Shown here in pieces: positions 8,492 to 17,862 of a stretch of 64,000 nt of DNA; within the stretch, counting starts at the first letter, position 1, and each line of letters starts with the position of its first letter. The translations under genes and the position numbers were made by a program. The DNA is from Gordonia sp. PDNC005. Lineage in GTDB: Bacteria; Actinomycetota; Actinomycetes; Mycobacteriales; Mycobacteriaceae. Under the pieces are notes generated by a model, which was not told where the DNA came from, did not search any database, and worked only from the letters and a program-made list of their open reading frames with translations. The stretch covers positions 2,666,001 through 2,730,000 of the forward strand of contig NZ_CP070351.1 in assembly GCF_016919385.1 (NCBI RefSeq), read 5' to 3'.

Positions 8492-9333
8492 GCCTGAACT
8501 CTACCCAGCAATCCCGTGAGGACGGTGACGACGCCGTGCTCGACGTTGGACGGTGCGCGATGGCGGGCGGCCGCGACGATCGTCGGATGCGCGTTGGCCA
8601 TCGCATACGAATGTGCCGCTTCGTCGAGCATCTCGAGGTCATTGAGATAGTCGCCGAACACGACTGTCTCGTCCGCGCTGACCCCGAGTTCACCCTGAAG
8701 ACTGCGAACACCGACGGCTTTGTTGACTCCTTGCGCCGTGATGTCGATCCAGTGCTCCCCCGACACCACGAGACTGTGCTGTTCGCCGAGCGGTGCGAGG
8801 ACGTCGCGTGCCGTGGCCGCGGCGTTCCCGAAGTCGTAGATCGCGATCTTCACAACGCCCGCTGTGTGCGCGGCCAGATCGTCGACGAGCGCGAGCTCCG
8901 CGCAGTAGTCGGCGGCGTGAACGGCGAATGCCGGATCATCGGACTCGACGATCGCCCCGGCCACGCGACACAGGATCGCGCGGATGCCCCGGCCCGCGGC
9001 GTTGGCCTCACGGATGGTGTGGACGACACGTGCGACGAAGTCCGGTTCCATCGTCGTCGAATGCAGGAGCTCACCGCGGTGCATCGTGACCCCGCCGTTC
9101 TCGGCGACGTACGACAGTGTGTGCTGCACTCGCTCGAAGAGCCTGGCAAGGCTCTGGTACTGCCGTCCACTGGCCGGGACGAAGGCGATGCCGCGGGCCG
9201 TCATCTCGTCGAGCAGCGGCCAGAATCCGTCTGGGACGGTCCCGTTCTCGTCGAGGAGAGTGCCGTCCATGTCGCATACGACGAGCCGCACTCCGAGCGA
9301 CGAGGTGCCTTCATCCGCTGCGCTGTCATTCAC
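8488..9333 (-). CDS. Cof-type HAD-superfamily phosphatase
   Basis: HAD hydrolase of 281 residues with an IIB-type cap. Motif I is DMDGT at residues 21-25 (nucleophile Asp21), motif II the Ser in VPASGRQ, and the C-terminal metal motif GDYLNDLEML matches Cof proteins, which dephosphorylate sugar phosphates, flavin or pyridoxal phosphates. The GTG start has a GAGGA site just upstream. It lies ten bases after the CbiX/ferredoxin-like gene and overlaps the next gene by four bases. The substrate is unknown; a link to cofactor turnover is only suggested by position. Confidence 0.9.
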   Translation of the reverse strand: MNDSAADEGTSSLGVRLVVCDMDGTLLDENGTVPDGFWPLLDEMTARGIAFVPASGRQYQSLARLFERVQHTLSYVAENGGVTMHRGELLHSTTMEPDFVARVVHTIREANAAGRGIRAILCRVAGAIVESDDPAFAVHAADYCAELALVDDLAAHTAGVVKIAIYDFGNAAATARDVLAPLGEQHSLVVSGEHWIDITAQGVNKAVGVRSLQGELGVSADETVVFGDYLNDLEMLDEAAHSYAMANAHPTIVAAARHRAPSNVEHGVVTVLTGLLGRVQA

Positions 9334-9343
9334 GTCCTCGATC

Positions 9344-10056
9344 CTATCGACGCCGCGGTGCGGACCATCGTCTGATCGGCGTACCCCCGACGAGGTGCTC
9401 GTCGACGAGTTCGTCCACCCGGTCGGGCGTGATCCCCGAATACCATGTGCCGTCGGGATAGACGACCGCGACGGGAGCCTGGTTGCACGGGAACAGGCAT
9501 CCGGTCTGTGTCACGAGGACGTCGTCGTCGCCGAGTCCTCGGGCGTCGAGCGCGTCCGAGATCGCCTGCTGCGTCTCACCGCTCCCCTGCGCTGAACACC
9601 GCGGTCCTCGGCAGAGCAGCAGGTGCCTGTTGAACGCCGGAACATCCTGCCACGCCGGTGAGGTCAACGGCGCCGTCGTGGCGCGAGCGGGTTCCCCACC
9701 GTGATCGATCGCCTCGATGAGAAGTGCGGCATAGCCTGAACCTTCCGACAGCGGCCGGCCGATACTCACGTCGGGCGGGCATGTTCTCGTCCGCAGCCAG
9801 TGCCCGATCACCCGCCGGAACCATGCATCGGTCTTGCGGTCGAGCACCGTCTGGCCGCTGACGACGAGCACGGTGGCCGCACCTGCGGCGGCTGCATCGT
9901 CGAGAGCTTCGACGACGGTGGACTGTCCTCCCAAGACCGCGGTCTGCACCGTCGTTCCGGGGAATCGACGCCGGGCGTGCTCGAGAGCGTCGGCGACCTC
10001 GTCTGCGGGATCACCGCCCCGGTCGGTCGGCGCTGTGACGATCACCCATTCCGCCG

Positions 10057-10060
<4 letters not shown>
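9344..10060 (-). CDS. CbiX-like / [2Fe-2S] ferredoxin-like two-domain protein
   Basis: A 238-residue protein. The N-terminal half (about 1-110) resembles a CbiX/chelatase-type alpha/beta fold. The C-terminal half has the thioredoxin-like [2Fe-2S] ferredoxin pattern: LLCRGPRCSAQGSG supplies the first cysteines and TGCLFPCNQAP the second pair. Known relatives sit with corrinoid genes. Here the ATG overlaps the btuD stop by four bases inside a B12-riboswitch operon, so I infer a role in handling or reducing imported corrinoids. No canonical chelatase histidine pair is obvious in the N-terminal half, so chelatase activity is doubtful. Confidence 0.8.
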
Positions 10061-10844
<784 letters not shown>

Positions 10845-10848
<4 letters not shown>

Positions 10849-11861
10849 GCGGAGCCTCCTCTGCGCCGGAGCAGCCACACGAATACCGGCACGCCGATCA
10901 CGGCGGTGACCAGGCCCACCGGGATCTCCTGGTGCGCGACCACCGTTCTGGCCAATACGTCCGCCCACACCAGGAGCAGAGCACCCACCAGCAGAACCAC
11001 GGGGAGCAGTCGCGCGTGCAGAGGTCCGACGATCATCCTCGCCGCGTGCGGCACGACGAGGCCGACGAATCCGATGATCCCGCTGTGCGCGACCATCACC
11101 GCGGTGCAGACCGACACGATCGTGTAGAGCAGCCACCGCGTGGCGGTGACGTTGACCCCGAGCGACATGGCGCTGCGCTCCCCGAAAGCGAACGCGTCGA
11201 GGGTCCTCGACGACACGACGATCACCACCGCGGCGATCAGGACCATCGCCAGGAGCAACGGCATCGTCGACCACCGCGCGCCGGCCAGCGATCCGAGTGT
11301 CCAGCGCATGACCCTGTCGGCGGCTCCGACATCCGCTCGCAGGATCATGATCGCGGTGAGTGCCGCACCCGCTTGCGCGACGGCGACTCCCGCCAGGATC
11401 AGCCGGCCTGGCAGCAATGCGCCGGTCCTCGTGGTCGCGATCGCAAAGACTGCGAACAACGCCAGGAGCGCTCCGACGAACGCCGCAATCGCCACTGCTG
11501 GACCACCGGTCAGCCCGACGACGGTGATTCCGAGCGTGAGGACAGCCGTGGCGCCGACCGAGGCCCCGGACGCCAGGCCGAGGATGTAGGGATCGGCAAG
11601 GACATTTCCCGTCAGCGACTGCAGGACGGCCCCGCACAGTGCCAACCCCGCGCCCACCACTGCGCCCTCCACCACCCGGGGAAGACGCAGGTCGACGACG
11701 ATGTAGGCAGTGTTGGCGTCAACGCCCGACCCGAGCCCGAACTGTCCGGCGACGGCGCGGTACACCTCGCCGAGTCCGATGTCGACCGAGCCCGCGAGCA
11801 CGCCGACTCCCATGCTCAGCACCAGCAGGACTGACAGAATAACGATCCACCCCGCGTACAC
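10845..11861 (-). CDS. btuC: cobalamin ABC transporter permease (FecCD family)
   Basis: FecCD/BtuC permease with about ten hydrophobic segments. The family signature appears as DLRLPRVVEGAVVGAGLALCG near the N-terminus, and GIIGFVGLVVPHAARMIVG is the cytoplasmic loop that contacts BtuD. I set the start at GTG 11861, giving 338 residues, because no ATG, GTG or TTG lies nearer the btuF stop; a CTG at the btuF stop would be a rarer alternative. It is followed by btuD with a four-base overlap. Confidence 0.9.
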
Positions 11862-11881
11862 CGAGGCCGATCGCGCGACGG

Positions 11882-12865
11882 TCAGTGCTTCGCCAGTTGG
11901 TCGGACACGGTGGACGCCCCGTCGATCAGGCGGGGCCCCGGAGTGCTCGCCGAGAACGGCAGAACCACAAACGCCCCTGCCTTGACGGCCTTCAGGTTCT
12001 TCAGCACCGGATCGTTCTCCAGGTAGGTCCGCTTCGCCTGTGCGGTGTCCCACGAGGCGTCGGCGAGAACGATCACGTCAGGGTCGGCCCGGACGACACT
12101 CTCCCAGTCGCCGTCGGCCCAGTTCCCGTCGATGCCCGCGAACACGTTCCGCGCGCCGACCGCGTCGATGATCAACTGCGGTCCGCCCTTCCCGCCGCCG
12201 ACATACGGCGTGGTGGTTCCGCTGTCATACCAGAAGATCCGCTTCCCACGGCCGGCCGCCGACGCCTCGACGCGCGCGAGCACGTCACGCATCCGCTTGT
12301 TCACCGCGTCCGCCTCTTCGGTGCGGCCGAACAGCACTCCGTTGTCTGAGGTCTCGCCTGCGATCGCATCCCACGACGACTCGGCGCGTTTGCTCTTGTC
12401 GTTGCACGCGAACGGTGACACGTACGAGGCGATGCCGAGCGCGTCGAGCTCTTCCTGACTGCCGAGCGCCTTCTCGTCGAACGCCGTGCCGTACGACGCA
12501 AGAAGCAGATCCGGCTTCCGCGTGATCACGGTCTCGCGGTCCGGGAACTCCTTCGCGAGGACGGGAATCTTGTTGTAGGCCGCGGCCCACTGCGGGGCGA
12601 TCGTGTCGTCGAGGTACGCGGTGCCGATCATCTGCTCCCCCGCACCGATCGACAGCGCGGTCTCCGTCGCGCCCTGGTTCAGGGTGATCGCGGCCTTCGC
12701 CGGGGCGGTCAGCGACACGGTGCGGCCGCAATTCTGCAGACTGATGGCGCCGGACTCCGTCTCGTCACCGCCGTTCGTGCTTGTGCATCCGGCCAACAAC
12801 AACGACATCGCGGCGATCGAGGCGCCGACTGTGAAACGGGTACGCAAAGTACGCCCGCCTTCCAT
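11882..12865 (-). CDS. btuF: cobalamin-type periplasmic-binding lipoprotein
   Basis: Substrate-binding lipoprotein of the BtuF/FepB class, up to 327 residues. The signal ends in a lipobox LLLAGC with Cys27 as lipid anchor. Two lobes follow, with NQGATETALSIGAGEQMIG and the lobe-connecting helix typical of metal-chelate binding proteins. The ATG at 12865 has no clear ribosome site, whereas GGAAGG inside the first codons could serve a TTG at 12847, so the true start may be there. The B12 riboswitch ends 30 bases upstream, leaving little room for an expression platform and suggesting translational control. Confidence 0.92.
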   Translation of the reverse strand: MEGGRTLRTRFTVGASIAAMSLLLAGCTSTNGGDETESGAISLQNCGRTVSLTAPAKAAITLNQGATETALSIGAGEQMIGTAYLDDTIAPQWAAAYNKIPVLAKEFPDRETVITRKPDLLLASYGTAFDEKALGSQEELDALGIASYVSPFACNDKSKRAESSWDAIAGETSDNGVLFGRTEEADAVNKRMRDVLARVEASAAGRGKRIFWYDSGTTTPYVGGGKGGPQLIIDAVGARNVFAGIDGNWADGDWESVVRADPDVIVLADASWDTAQAKRTYLENDPVLKNLKAVKAGAFVVLPFSASTPGPRLIDGASTVSDQLAKH

Positions 12866-12895
12866 GACTCGTGGAAAACCTACTTCGGGGGGTCG

Positions 12896-13053
12896 GTCAC
12901 GGCCGGTCTCCTGGCTTCGCAGGGTCTACCGGCGGAACGACCTTCCCGGGCGCTGCCCAGTGGCTGAAGACGTCAACTTCACGGTCCCGCCGGACCTGCT
13001 CACAGTGGCGAGTACCGCGCCGGATCTTCACCGGACTTCCCGAACACCGTGAC
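12896..13053 (-). promoter_or_regulatory. cobalamin (adenosylcobalamin-type) riboswitch
   Basis: Read on the minus strand, the element has the hallmark order GGGAAGTCCGGTG, GCCACTG, a GGGAAGG segment and the B12 box AGCCAGGAGACC (12905-12916). A perfect 7-bp P1 stem closes it: GTCACGG (13047-13053) with CCGTGAC (12896-12902). It ends about 30 bases before the btuF ATG, so vitamin-bound RNA would probably hide the ribosome site and shut down corrinoid uptake when cofactor is plentiful. Class is from motif recognition; no covariance score was computed. Confidence 0.95.
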
Positions 13054-13120
13054 GTCGGTGCGATAGTACCCGAGTTACACCGTTCGACGGCTTGCGGCGG
13101 TCTGCGCCACCGGGTTGGAT

Positions 13121-14260
13121 GTGCGGGTGCGATCGGTACGAATCGGCCTCTGTGCCGTGTTGGTGACTGCTGTTCTGGCCGTCGGAGGCAGTGGTGCTCC
13201 ACTGATGCTGCAGTCCGCCGACAGTGCGGCCTTCGCCGCCGACGGGACTCCCGTCGCGCGGCAGCGGAACGGTCCGAGCACGACGACCATCACGATCAGT
13301 TGGGTCGGCGACAACATCCTCGGCACCGACAGCGACTTCGGCGGCGGGACCCTTCCGGAGCTGTGGGCGCGTGCGGGCAGGTCCCCGAACTACTTCTTCC
13401 AGAACGTGAAACGGTACTTCACCGCGGACGATCTGACCGTGGCGAACTTCGAGGTCGCACTGACCGACGAGCGCCGCGAACGGTACAAGGGCGACGGCGA
13501 GACCTACCATTTCTACGGCGACCCTGCGGTCGCCGAATCCCTGCCCGCCGCCGGCATCGACGTCGTCACCTTGGCCAACAACCACACGTTCGATTACGGC
13601 CAGGCCGGCTTCGACGACACCATACGCACGTTGGACGCCGTCGGCGTCGACTACGTCGGAACCGGACACGGGTCTGAGGGTTCGGCGTATGACTTCCGGG
13701 TCATCCGCGATGTCAAGGGCGTCCGGGTCGGACTGGTCGGATATCAAGCGTGGGCCGACACGGCGTCATTCCGTGCCAAAGTCCGCACCGACTTCTCGAC
13801 GCTGCGCGCGGAGGGCGCACAGGTGGTGATCCCGTTCTTCCACTGGGGAATCGAGGCGGAGAACAGGCCGTACGAGGTGCAGACCTCGCTCGCCGAGTTC
13901 GCTGTCGACCAGGGCGCCGACGCCGTCATCGGCACACACCCGCACGTGCTTCAGTCGATGTCGACGTACAAGGGCAGGTTGATCGCCTACTCACTCGGCA
14001 ACTTCTCCTTCGGAGGCAACACCAACCCATCGGACAAACGGACCATGATCCTGCAGACTCGGCTCACCGTCACAGGCGAACGCGTGTCGAGATCGGAGTT
14101 CCGGGTGATCCCCACTCGTCTGTCGCGCGACGCCGAATTCAACGACTACGTGCCGACGCCTTACCGCGGCGCCGAGAAGGCGGAGACGTTGGAGTTCATC
14201 AACGAGATCTCGCCAGACCTCAACGGCCGAATCAGCACACGTTTCCGAACTGTCGAGTGA
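13121..14260 (+). CDS. CapA-family metallophosphoesterase-like secreted protein
   Basis: CapA/PgsA-like protein of about 379 residues. After an N-terminal hydrophobic segment that should export or anchor it, the CapA domain shows GDNILG, NFEVAL, NNHTFDYG, HWGIE and GTHPHVLQ, the metal-binding motifs of this calcineurin-like fold. The family includes poly-gamma-glutamate assembly proteins, but no CapB/CapC partners are nearby, so a stand-alone extracellular role is more likely. Starts at TTG 13115, GTG 13121 or GTG 13127 are all possible; no ribosome site decides between them. It is divergent from the riboswitch operon. The ~117 bases after it, before the diiron gene, show nothing convincing. 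Confidence 0.88.
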   Translation: MRVRSVRIGLCAVLVTAVLAVGGSGAPLMLQSADSAAFAADGTPVARQRNGPSTTTITISWVGDNILGTDSDFGGGTLPELWARAGRSPNYFFQNVKRYFTADDLTVANFEVALTDERRERYKGDGETYHFYGDPAVAESLPAAGIDVVTLANNHTFDYGQAGFDDTIRTLDAVGVDYVGTGHGSEGSAYDFRVIRDVKGVRVGLVGYQAWADTASFRAKVRTDFSTLRAEGAQVVIPFFHWGIEAENRPYEVQTSLAEFAVDQGADAVIGTHPHVLQSMSTYKGRLIAYSLGNFSFGGNTNPSDKRTMILQTRLTVTGERVSRSEFRVIPTRLSRDAEFNDYVPTPYRGAEKAETLEFINEISPDLNGRISTRFRTVE

Positions 14261-14377
14261 ACCGACCTCGTGTTTCGGTGATGCGCCCGGAGGGCACTCG
14301 AACTTCGATGGCGAGACCGTGGTCCGCGAGGCGACGTGCATCAGGCGCTGGCATCAACGTCGGCTCATGTTCGACGA

Positions 14378-15409
14378 CTACGGGAGCTGACCGGCGCGGT
14401 TCGTGCCCATCAACGATTCGCCTGACTCCCACACAGCGGTGAACGCCGCGTCGAGCCGGTCCTCCACCACCTGCAACGCTCGGATCCCGAACAAGACGTC
14501 GTCGTGCAGCGACGGCTCGTCCGCGAGCAGGGAGGCGACCACCTCGTCTCTCATGACGAGTTCGTGGACAGCGTCGGCTTCGACATGCTCTCGGTAGAAC
14601 AGTCGTGCGGGTTCCGGGGCGTCGATGCGATCGAGCCCGGCCAGCAGCCACCCCGATCCCACCGGCGACGTCATTTCGGTGGCCGCGAAGTGTCCGACTG
14701 TCGCTCCCCGTCGGGATCGACGAAGGCCGAAGCACGACATCAAGTTGACCGGTGCGAGAACCGCCGCCGGCGCCGCATCGAGATACGCCAAGTACCCGTC
14801 ATCGAGTTTCATCGACGACAGCAACTCGGCGAACAGCGCCTGGTGCACCCGGTCGGCTCGGCCCGCTCCGTACTCGTCGTACTCGACTGCGACGAACAAC
14901 GCCTTCGCCGCAGGCCGAAGACGTGGGATCGCCCACGCGTGCGGGTCAGCCTCCTTGAGGTGATAGATGGACCGGGCAGCGAAGTAGTCGTTGAACTCGT
15001 CCTCGGTGCCGTGCCTCTTCAAGTGCGCGGTCACACCCGAGGGCACAACACGGGCCAGCGCACCCAGTTGTGCATCCGCAGATCCCTCGCCGGGCAGACT
15101 GTCAGCCTCCGCGCCGACAGCGGCGAGAAAGAGGTCTTCCAATCGGATGCGCGCCGCGATGAGTGCCGGATCCCACTCGCAGTCCCGGCCGGCGTCGGAC
15201 CAGCCTCGATAGTGGAGTTCATGGCATACGAGGAGCCCGAGATGAACGTCGTCGCCCCACGGGTCGAGATCCTCCGGGAGATCGATCCGCGTCGGAGCGT
15301 CGACGGGAGCTGCACGGATCGCTTCGATGATCCGCTGGGACACCGGGCCGCGAGAGCCGGGCAGCGGACGGTGAGCGAAGTGTGTCGGATTCCTGATCTG
15401 TCGAGTCAC
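14378..15409 (-). CDS. iron-containing redox enzyme, heme-oxygenase-like fold
   Basis: A 343-residue member of the iron-containing redox enzyme family (heme-oxygenase-like diiron proteins). Candidate metal ligands appear in VEYDEYGAGRADRVH and FYREHVEADAVHE, the Glu/His patterns typical of the fold. I set the start at GTG 15409: a GTTT-N16-GGGTAT promoter ends nine bases before it, making the transcript essentially leaderless. The upstream TTG at 15442 lies inside that promoter and is excluded. The divergent neighbours are a catalase-like protein, a HemK2-type methyltransferase and a CDGSH Fe-S protein, suggesting a shared redox function under stress. The substrate is unknown. Confidence 0.82.
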   Translation of the reverse strand: MTRQIRNPTHFAHRPLPGSRGPVSQRIIEAIRAAPVDAPTRIDLPEDLDPWGDDVHLGLLVCHELHYRGWSDAGRDCEWDPALIAARIRLEDLFLAAVGAEADSLPGEGSADAQLGALARVVPSGVTAHLKRHGTEDEFNDYFAARSIYHLKEADPHAWAIPRLRPAAKALFVAVEYDEYGAGRADRVHQALFAELLSSMKLDDGYLAYLDAAPAAVLAPVNLMSCFGLRRSRRGATVGHFAATEMTSPVGSGWLLAGLDRIDAPEPARLFYREHVEADAVHELVMRDEVVASLLADEPSLHDDVLFGIRALQVVEDRLDAAFTAVWESGESLMGTNRAGQLP

Positions 15410-15418
15410 GAGTAACGG

Positions 15419-15444
15419 ATACCCGGCTCCGTGAGCCGTCAAAC
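15419..15444 (-). promoter_or_regulatory. SigF-type promoter of the diiron protein gene
   Basis: On the minus strand, GTTT (15444-15441), a 16-base spacer, and GGGTAT (15424-15419) match the mycobacterial SigF consensus fully. The -10 ends nine bases before the GTG, so the start codon should be at or within a few bases of the transcript start. Confidence 0.75.
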
Positions 15445-15526
15445 GCCCGGTGTCCGGGTGGTATTCGCCCTCAAACCTATGAAGCTCCAGGTCGGCCGCG
15501 GTTCGCGCGTCTGCGGCGCGGCGGAG

Positions 15527-15552
15527 GATTGACTCCCGCCTGATCGGGGTAT
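15527..15552 (+). promoter_or_regulatory. SigF-type promoter of the catalase-like gene
   Basis: GATT (15527-15530), a 16-base spacer and a perfect GGGTAT -10 (15547-15552). The -35 differs by one base from GTTT. It lies 34 bases upstream of the ATG at 15587 and is back to back with the promoter of the divergent diiron gene. Confidence 0.55.
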
Positions 15553-15586
15553 CCCGGTCTGACGAACATCACCGTAGGAGGGATCC

Positions 15587-16228
15587 ATGAGAGACACCAT
15601 CGCGGGCCTGACGTCGACAGCCACACCCGGCGCGTTGCTTCACCGCTCCGGCCTCGTTGTACGCGGAGACGCGGTTTCCGAGTCCGACCACCTTCCGATC
15701 CGATCGGGGCCGGTCACGGTGCGTCTGTCCAAGGCACTCGGGTCGCCCGGACCCATGCCCGACGTGGTCGGGGTCGCCGTGCGATTCCCTCCGTCGACTG
15801 TGCTCGTCGGCGCCGACAGCGGCCGCTGGGACTTGATGCTGTCGGGGCCCGAGCATCGTATTGCAGGCCTGCCCGTGATGCGGCCGGCATTTCGCTGGAA
15901 CGCGGTCCCGCTGACGGCACACGGACAGTTCCAGTACCGCGAGCGAACGTGGCGGGTGTTCGGTGAACTGCTCACACCGACAAACGGCTCCGGCCTCGAT
16001 CTCGAAGACCTCAGTCGTGGGCTCTCCCGTGCCCCGGGAGGCCTGACGTTGACCGCAGAACTCGACGGACAGCCGAGTGTGCCGTTGGCGACGATCGAGT
16101 TCGGAGGCGATCCGATAGCGGAGGACTTCGCCGGGTTCGATCCGATGTCGGTCCCGGACGACGTGCGACCGGTCCGAGGCTGGTGGGACGACCTGCGGCA
16201 TGCGGCATATCGCGGACGGAACGGCTGA
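15587..16228 (+). CDS. catalase-like-fold protein, function unknown
   Basis: A 213-residue protein. The segment SPGPMPDVVGVAVRFP followed by WDLMLSG resembles the catalase-core stretch in which RDVRGFALRF is followed by WDLVG, so I infer a heme-free or minimal catalase-like fold. The catalytic His and proximal Tyr regions of true catalases are not evident, and the protein is less than half their length, so peroxidase activity is doubtful. A good AGGAGG ribosome site precedes the ATG and a SigF-type promoter lies upstream. The methyltransferase ATG follows its stop by one base, so they are one transcript. Confidence 0.72.
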   Translation: MRDTIAGLTSTATPGALLHRSGLVVRGDAVSESDHLPIRSGPVTVRLSKALGSPGPMPDVVGVAVRFPPSTVLVGADSGRWDLMLSGPEHRIAGLPVMRPAFRWNAVPLTAHGQFQYRERTWRVFGELLTPTNGSGLDLEDLSRGLSRAPGGLTLTAELDGQPSVPLATIEFGGDPIAEDFAGFDPMSVPDDVRPVRGWWDDLRHAAYRGRNG

Positions 16229-16229
16229 T

Positions 16230-16934
16230 ATGACATTCCCACTGACCTCGCCGGACGCGCCAGTCGTACCGAACGACCTCCACGGTGTGTACCGACCGCA
16301 GGAGGACACCTGCCTCCTCATTGACGCGCTGTCATCCGTCGACTTCGTCGGCGCCAAGATGCTCGACCTGTGCACCGGTTCGGGGGCGGTGGCGATCGCA
16401 GGCGCGCTACGAGGTGCCGATGTGACGGCTGTGGACTCGTGCCCTCACGCGGTCGACGCCACCCGTCTCGCGGCCGTCCAGGCCGGCGTGGCCCTCACTG
16501 TCAGCCGGTCTGATGTGGCAGCGGTGGAGCAGACCGGATTCGACCTCGTCACCTGCAACCCTCCCTATGTGCCGACACCGCCGGGAACAGAGGCGTCCGC
16601 CGTCGGACCGAGCCACGCCTGGAACGCCGGGCCCAACGGTCGAGCCGTGCTCGATGTCGTCTGCGCGGTGCTGCCCCGGCTGTTGGCGGAGGACGGGACC
16701 GCACTCGTCGTCCAGTCCGAACTCGCCGACGTCGACGCGACCGTGGCGGCGCTGCGAGGGGCGGGACTCCGGGCGAAAGTCGTTCGTGAACGTCTGATCC
16801 CGTTCGGCCCGGTCGTCGAGTCGCGAAGAGAACTCCTGGTCCGCAAGGGATTCCTGGACCCGACAAGCGAAAAGGAATCGATAGTCGTGATTCGCGCCCA
16901 ACGAGCTGGCCGATCCCCGAGAGAGGCGACATGA
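16230..16934 (+). CDS. HemK2/MTQ2-type class I methyltransferase
   Basis: SAM-dependent methyltransferase of 234 residues. Motif I is LDLCTGSGAVAIAGA near residue 46 and the N-glutamine/N-adenine-type NPPY motif sits at residues 110-113, as in PrmC/HemK release-factor methylases. It lacks the N-terminal helical domain of PrmC and so fits the short MTQ2-like group. I chose the ATG at 16230, one base after the previous stop; an in-frame ATG at 16200 would overlap that gene. Its stop overlaps the next ATG by four bases. Co-occurrence with diiron and CDGSH proteins suggests a specialised substrate, not housekeeping release factor. Confidence 0.85.
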   Translation: MTFPLTSPDAPVVPNDLHGVYRPQEDTCLLIDALSSVDFVGAKMLDLCTGSGAVAIAGALRGADVTAVDSCPHAVDATRLAAVQAGVALTVSRSDVAAVEQTGFDLVTCNPPYVPTPPGTEASAVGPSHAWNAGPNGRAVLDVVCAVLPRLLAEDGTALVVQSELADVDATVAALRGAGLRAKVVRERLIPFGPVVESRRELLVRKGFLDPTSEKESIVVIRAQRAGRSPREAT

Positions 16935-17161
16935 CAAACCGCGACGACCGAGCTCGTCGGGTGCGGGTCGTTCCGAAGGGACCGATCCTAGTCGACGGAC
17001 CAGTCGAGGTGGAATGTCCCGATGGTTCCGTCGTCCGCTGCGACCGCTTCAAAGTCGCGATCTGTGCGTGTGGACTCAGCGCCACCGCACCGCTGTGCGA
17101 CGCGAGCCACCGTCGGCGGCTCACACCGGCCGGGGCCAGGAGAGAAAGAGAACACCACTGA
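16931..17161 (+). CDS. CDGSH-type iron-sulfur protein
   Basis: A 76-residue protein with the CDGSH signature CACGLSATAPLCDASH at residues 45-60: three Cys (45, 47, 56) and His60 bind a redox-active, pH-labile [2Fe-2S] cluster. The usual Gly of CDGSH is Ala here. The preceding segment GPILVDGPVEVECPDG is the conserved small beta domain. The ATG overlaps the methyltransferase stop. It is a plausible electron donor to the divergent diiron protein. Confidence 0.92.
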   Translation: MTNRDDRARRVRVVPKGPILVDGPVEVECPDGSVVRCDRFKVAICACGLSATAPLCDASHRRRLTPAGARREREHH

Positions 17162-17176
17162 CGACAGGAGACAACA

Positions 17177-17776
17177 ATGACCGACGACGACCCGATTCAC
17201 AAAGGCTCCGCGCCGAAGACGCCTCCGGCCGGACGGCCGCTCGATGGGGCGGTGGTGGCCATTCTCGCAGCCGATGGTGTTGAGGAGGTCGAGTTGACGG
17301 CACCACGAGAAGCCGTGGAGCGGGCAGGCGCGCGCACAGTGCTCGTGTCCCTTCACGACGGCGAGATCCAAGCCTTCCACAACGATGTCGAGCCCGCGGC
17401 TCGGTTCGCCGTCGACAAGGTGATCACGGACGTGTCTGTGGCCGACTTCGACGCGCTGATCCTGCCAGGCGGAACGACGAATCCCGACAAGTTGCGACAG
17501 GACGTGCACGCCGTCGACTTTGTTCGAGGGTGTATGCATGCGGACAGGCCGACGGGGGTGATCTGCCACGGTGGCTGGACTCTCGTCGAAGCGAATGTGG
17601 TCGCAGGCCGTACGCTCACCAGCTACCCGAGCATCCGTACTGACATCCGGAACGCCGGGGGCACTGTCGTCGACGGCGAGGTAGTCGTCGACGGTGCTCT
17701 GGTGTCTAGTAGAAACCCAGACGATCTCCCCGCATTCTGCGCCAAGATCGTCGATGTGTTCGCCCGTCAGCGGTAG
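17177..17776 (+). CDS. DJ-1/PfpI-family protein
   Basis: Type 1 glutamine-amidotransferase-like protein of 199 residues. The nucleophile elbow GVICHGGW places the conserved Cys at about residue 130, with the partner Glu in DGVEEVELT near 36-39 and the strand ALILPGG near 94-99. Relatives act as stress-induced proteases, deglycases or hydratases of reactive aldehydes. An AGGAGA ribosome site precedes the ATG. It lies 15 bases after the CDGSH gene and probably ends the SigF-driven transcript. Confidence 0.9.
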   Translation: MTDDDPIHKGSAPKTPPAGRPLDGAVVAILAADGVEEVELTAPREAVERAGARTVLVSLHDGEIQAFHNDVEPAARFAVDKVITDVSVADFDALILPGGTTNPDKLRQDVHAVDFVRGCMHADRPTGVICHGGWTLVEANVVAGRTLTSYPSIRTDIRNAGGTVVDGEVVVDGALVSSRNPDDLPAFCAKIVDVFARQR

Positions 17777-17804
17777 TACGGCGAGCCGCCTGACCGACGT
17801 CCTT

Positions 17805-17830
17805 GTTTGAACCGACGCCGTTCCGGGTAC
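17805..17830 (+). promoter_or_regulatory. SigF-type promoter of the GlsB/YeaQ gene
   Basis: GTTT (17805-17808), a 16-base spacer and GGGTAC (17825-17830), one base from the SigF -10 consensus. It lies 32 bases upstream of the ATG at 17863. Confidence 0.7.
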
Positions 17831-17862
17831 CCCGTGAGCCCAACCATCAAGGAGGTACTGCC

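Noticed and set aside
14263..14377. Short minus-strand frame between the CapA-like and diiron genes
   Set aside because: It gives only about 40 residues, has no ribosome site and overlaps the CapA-like gene's end.
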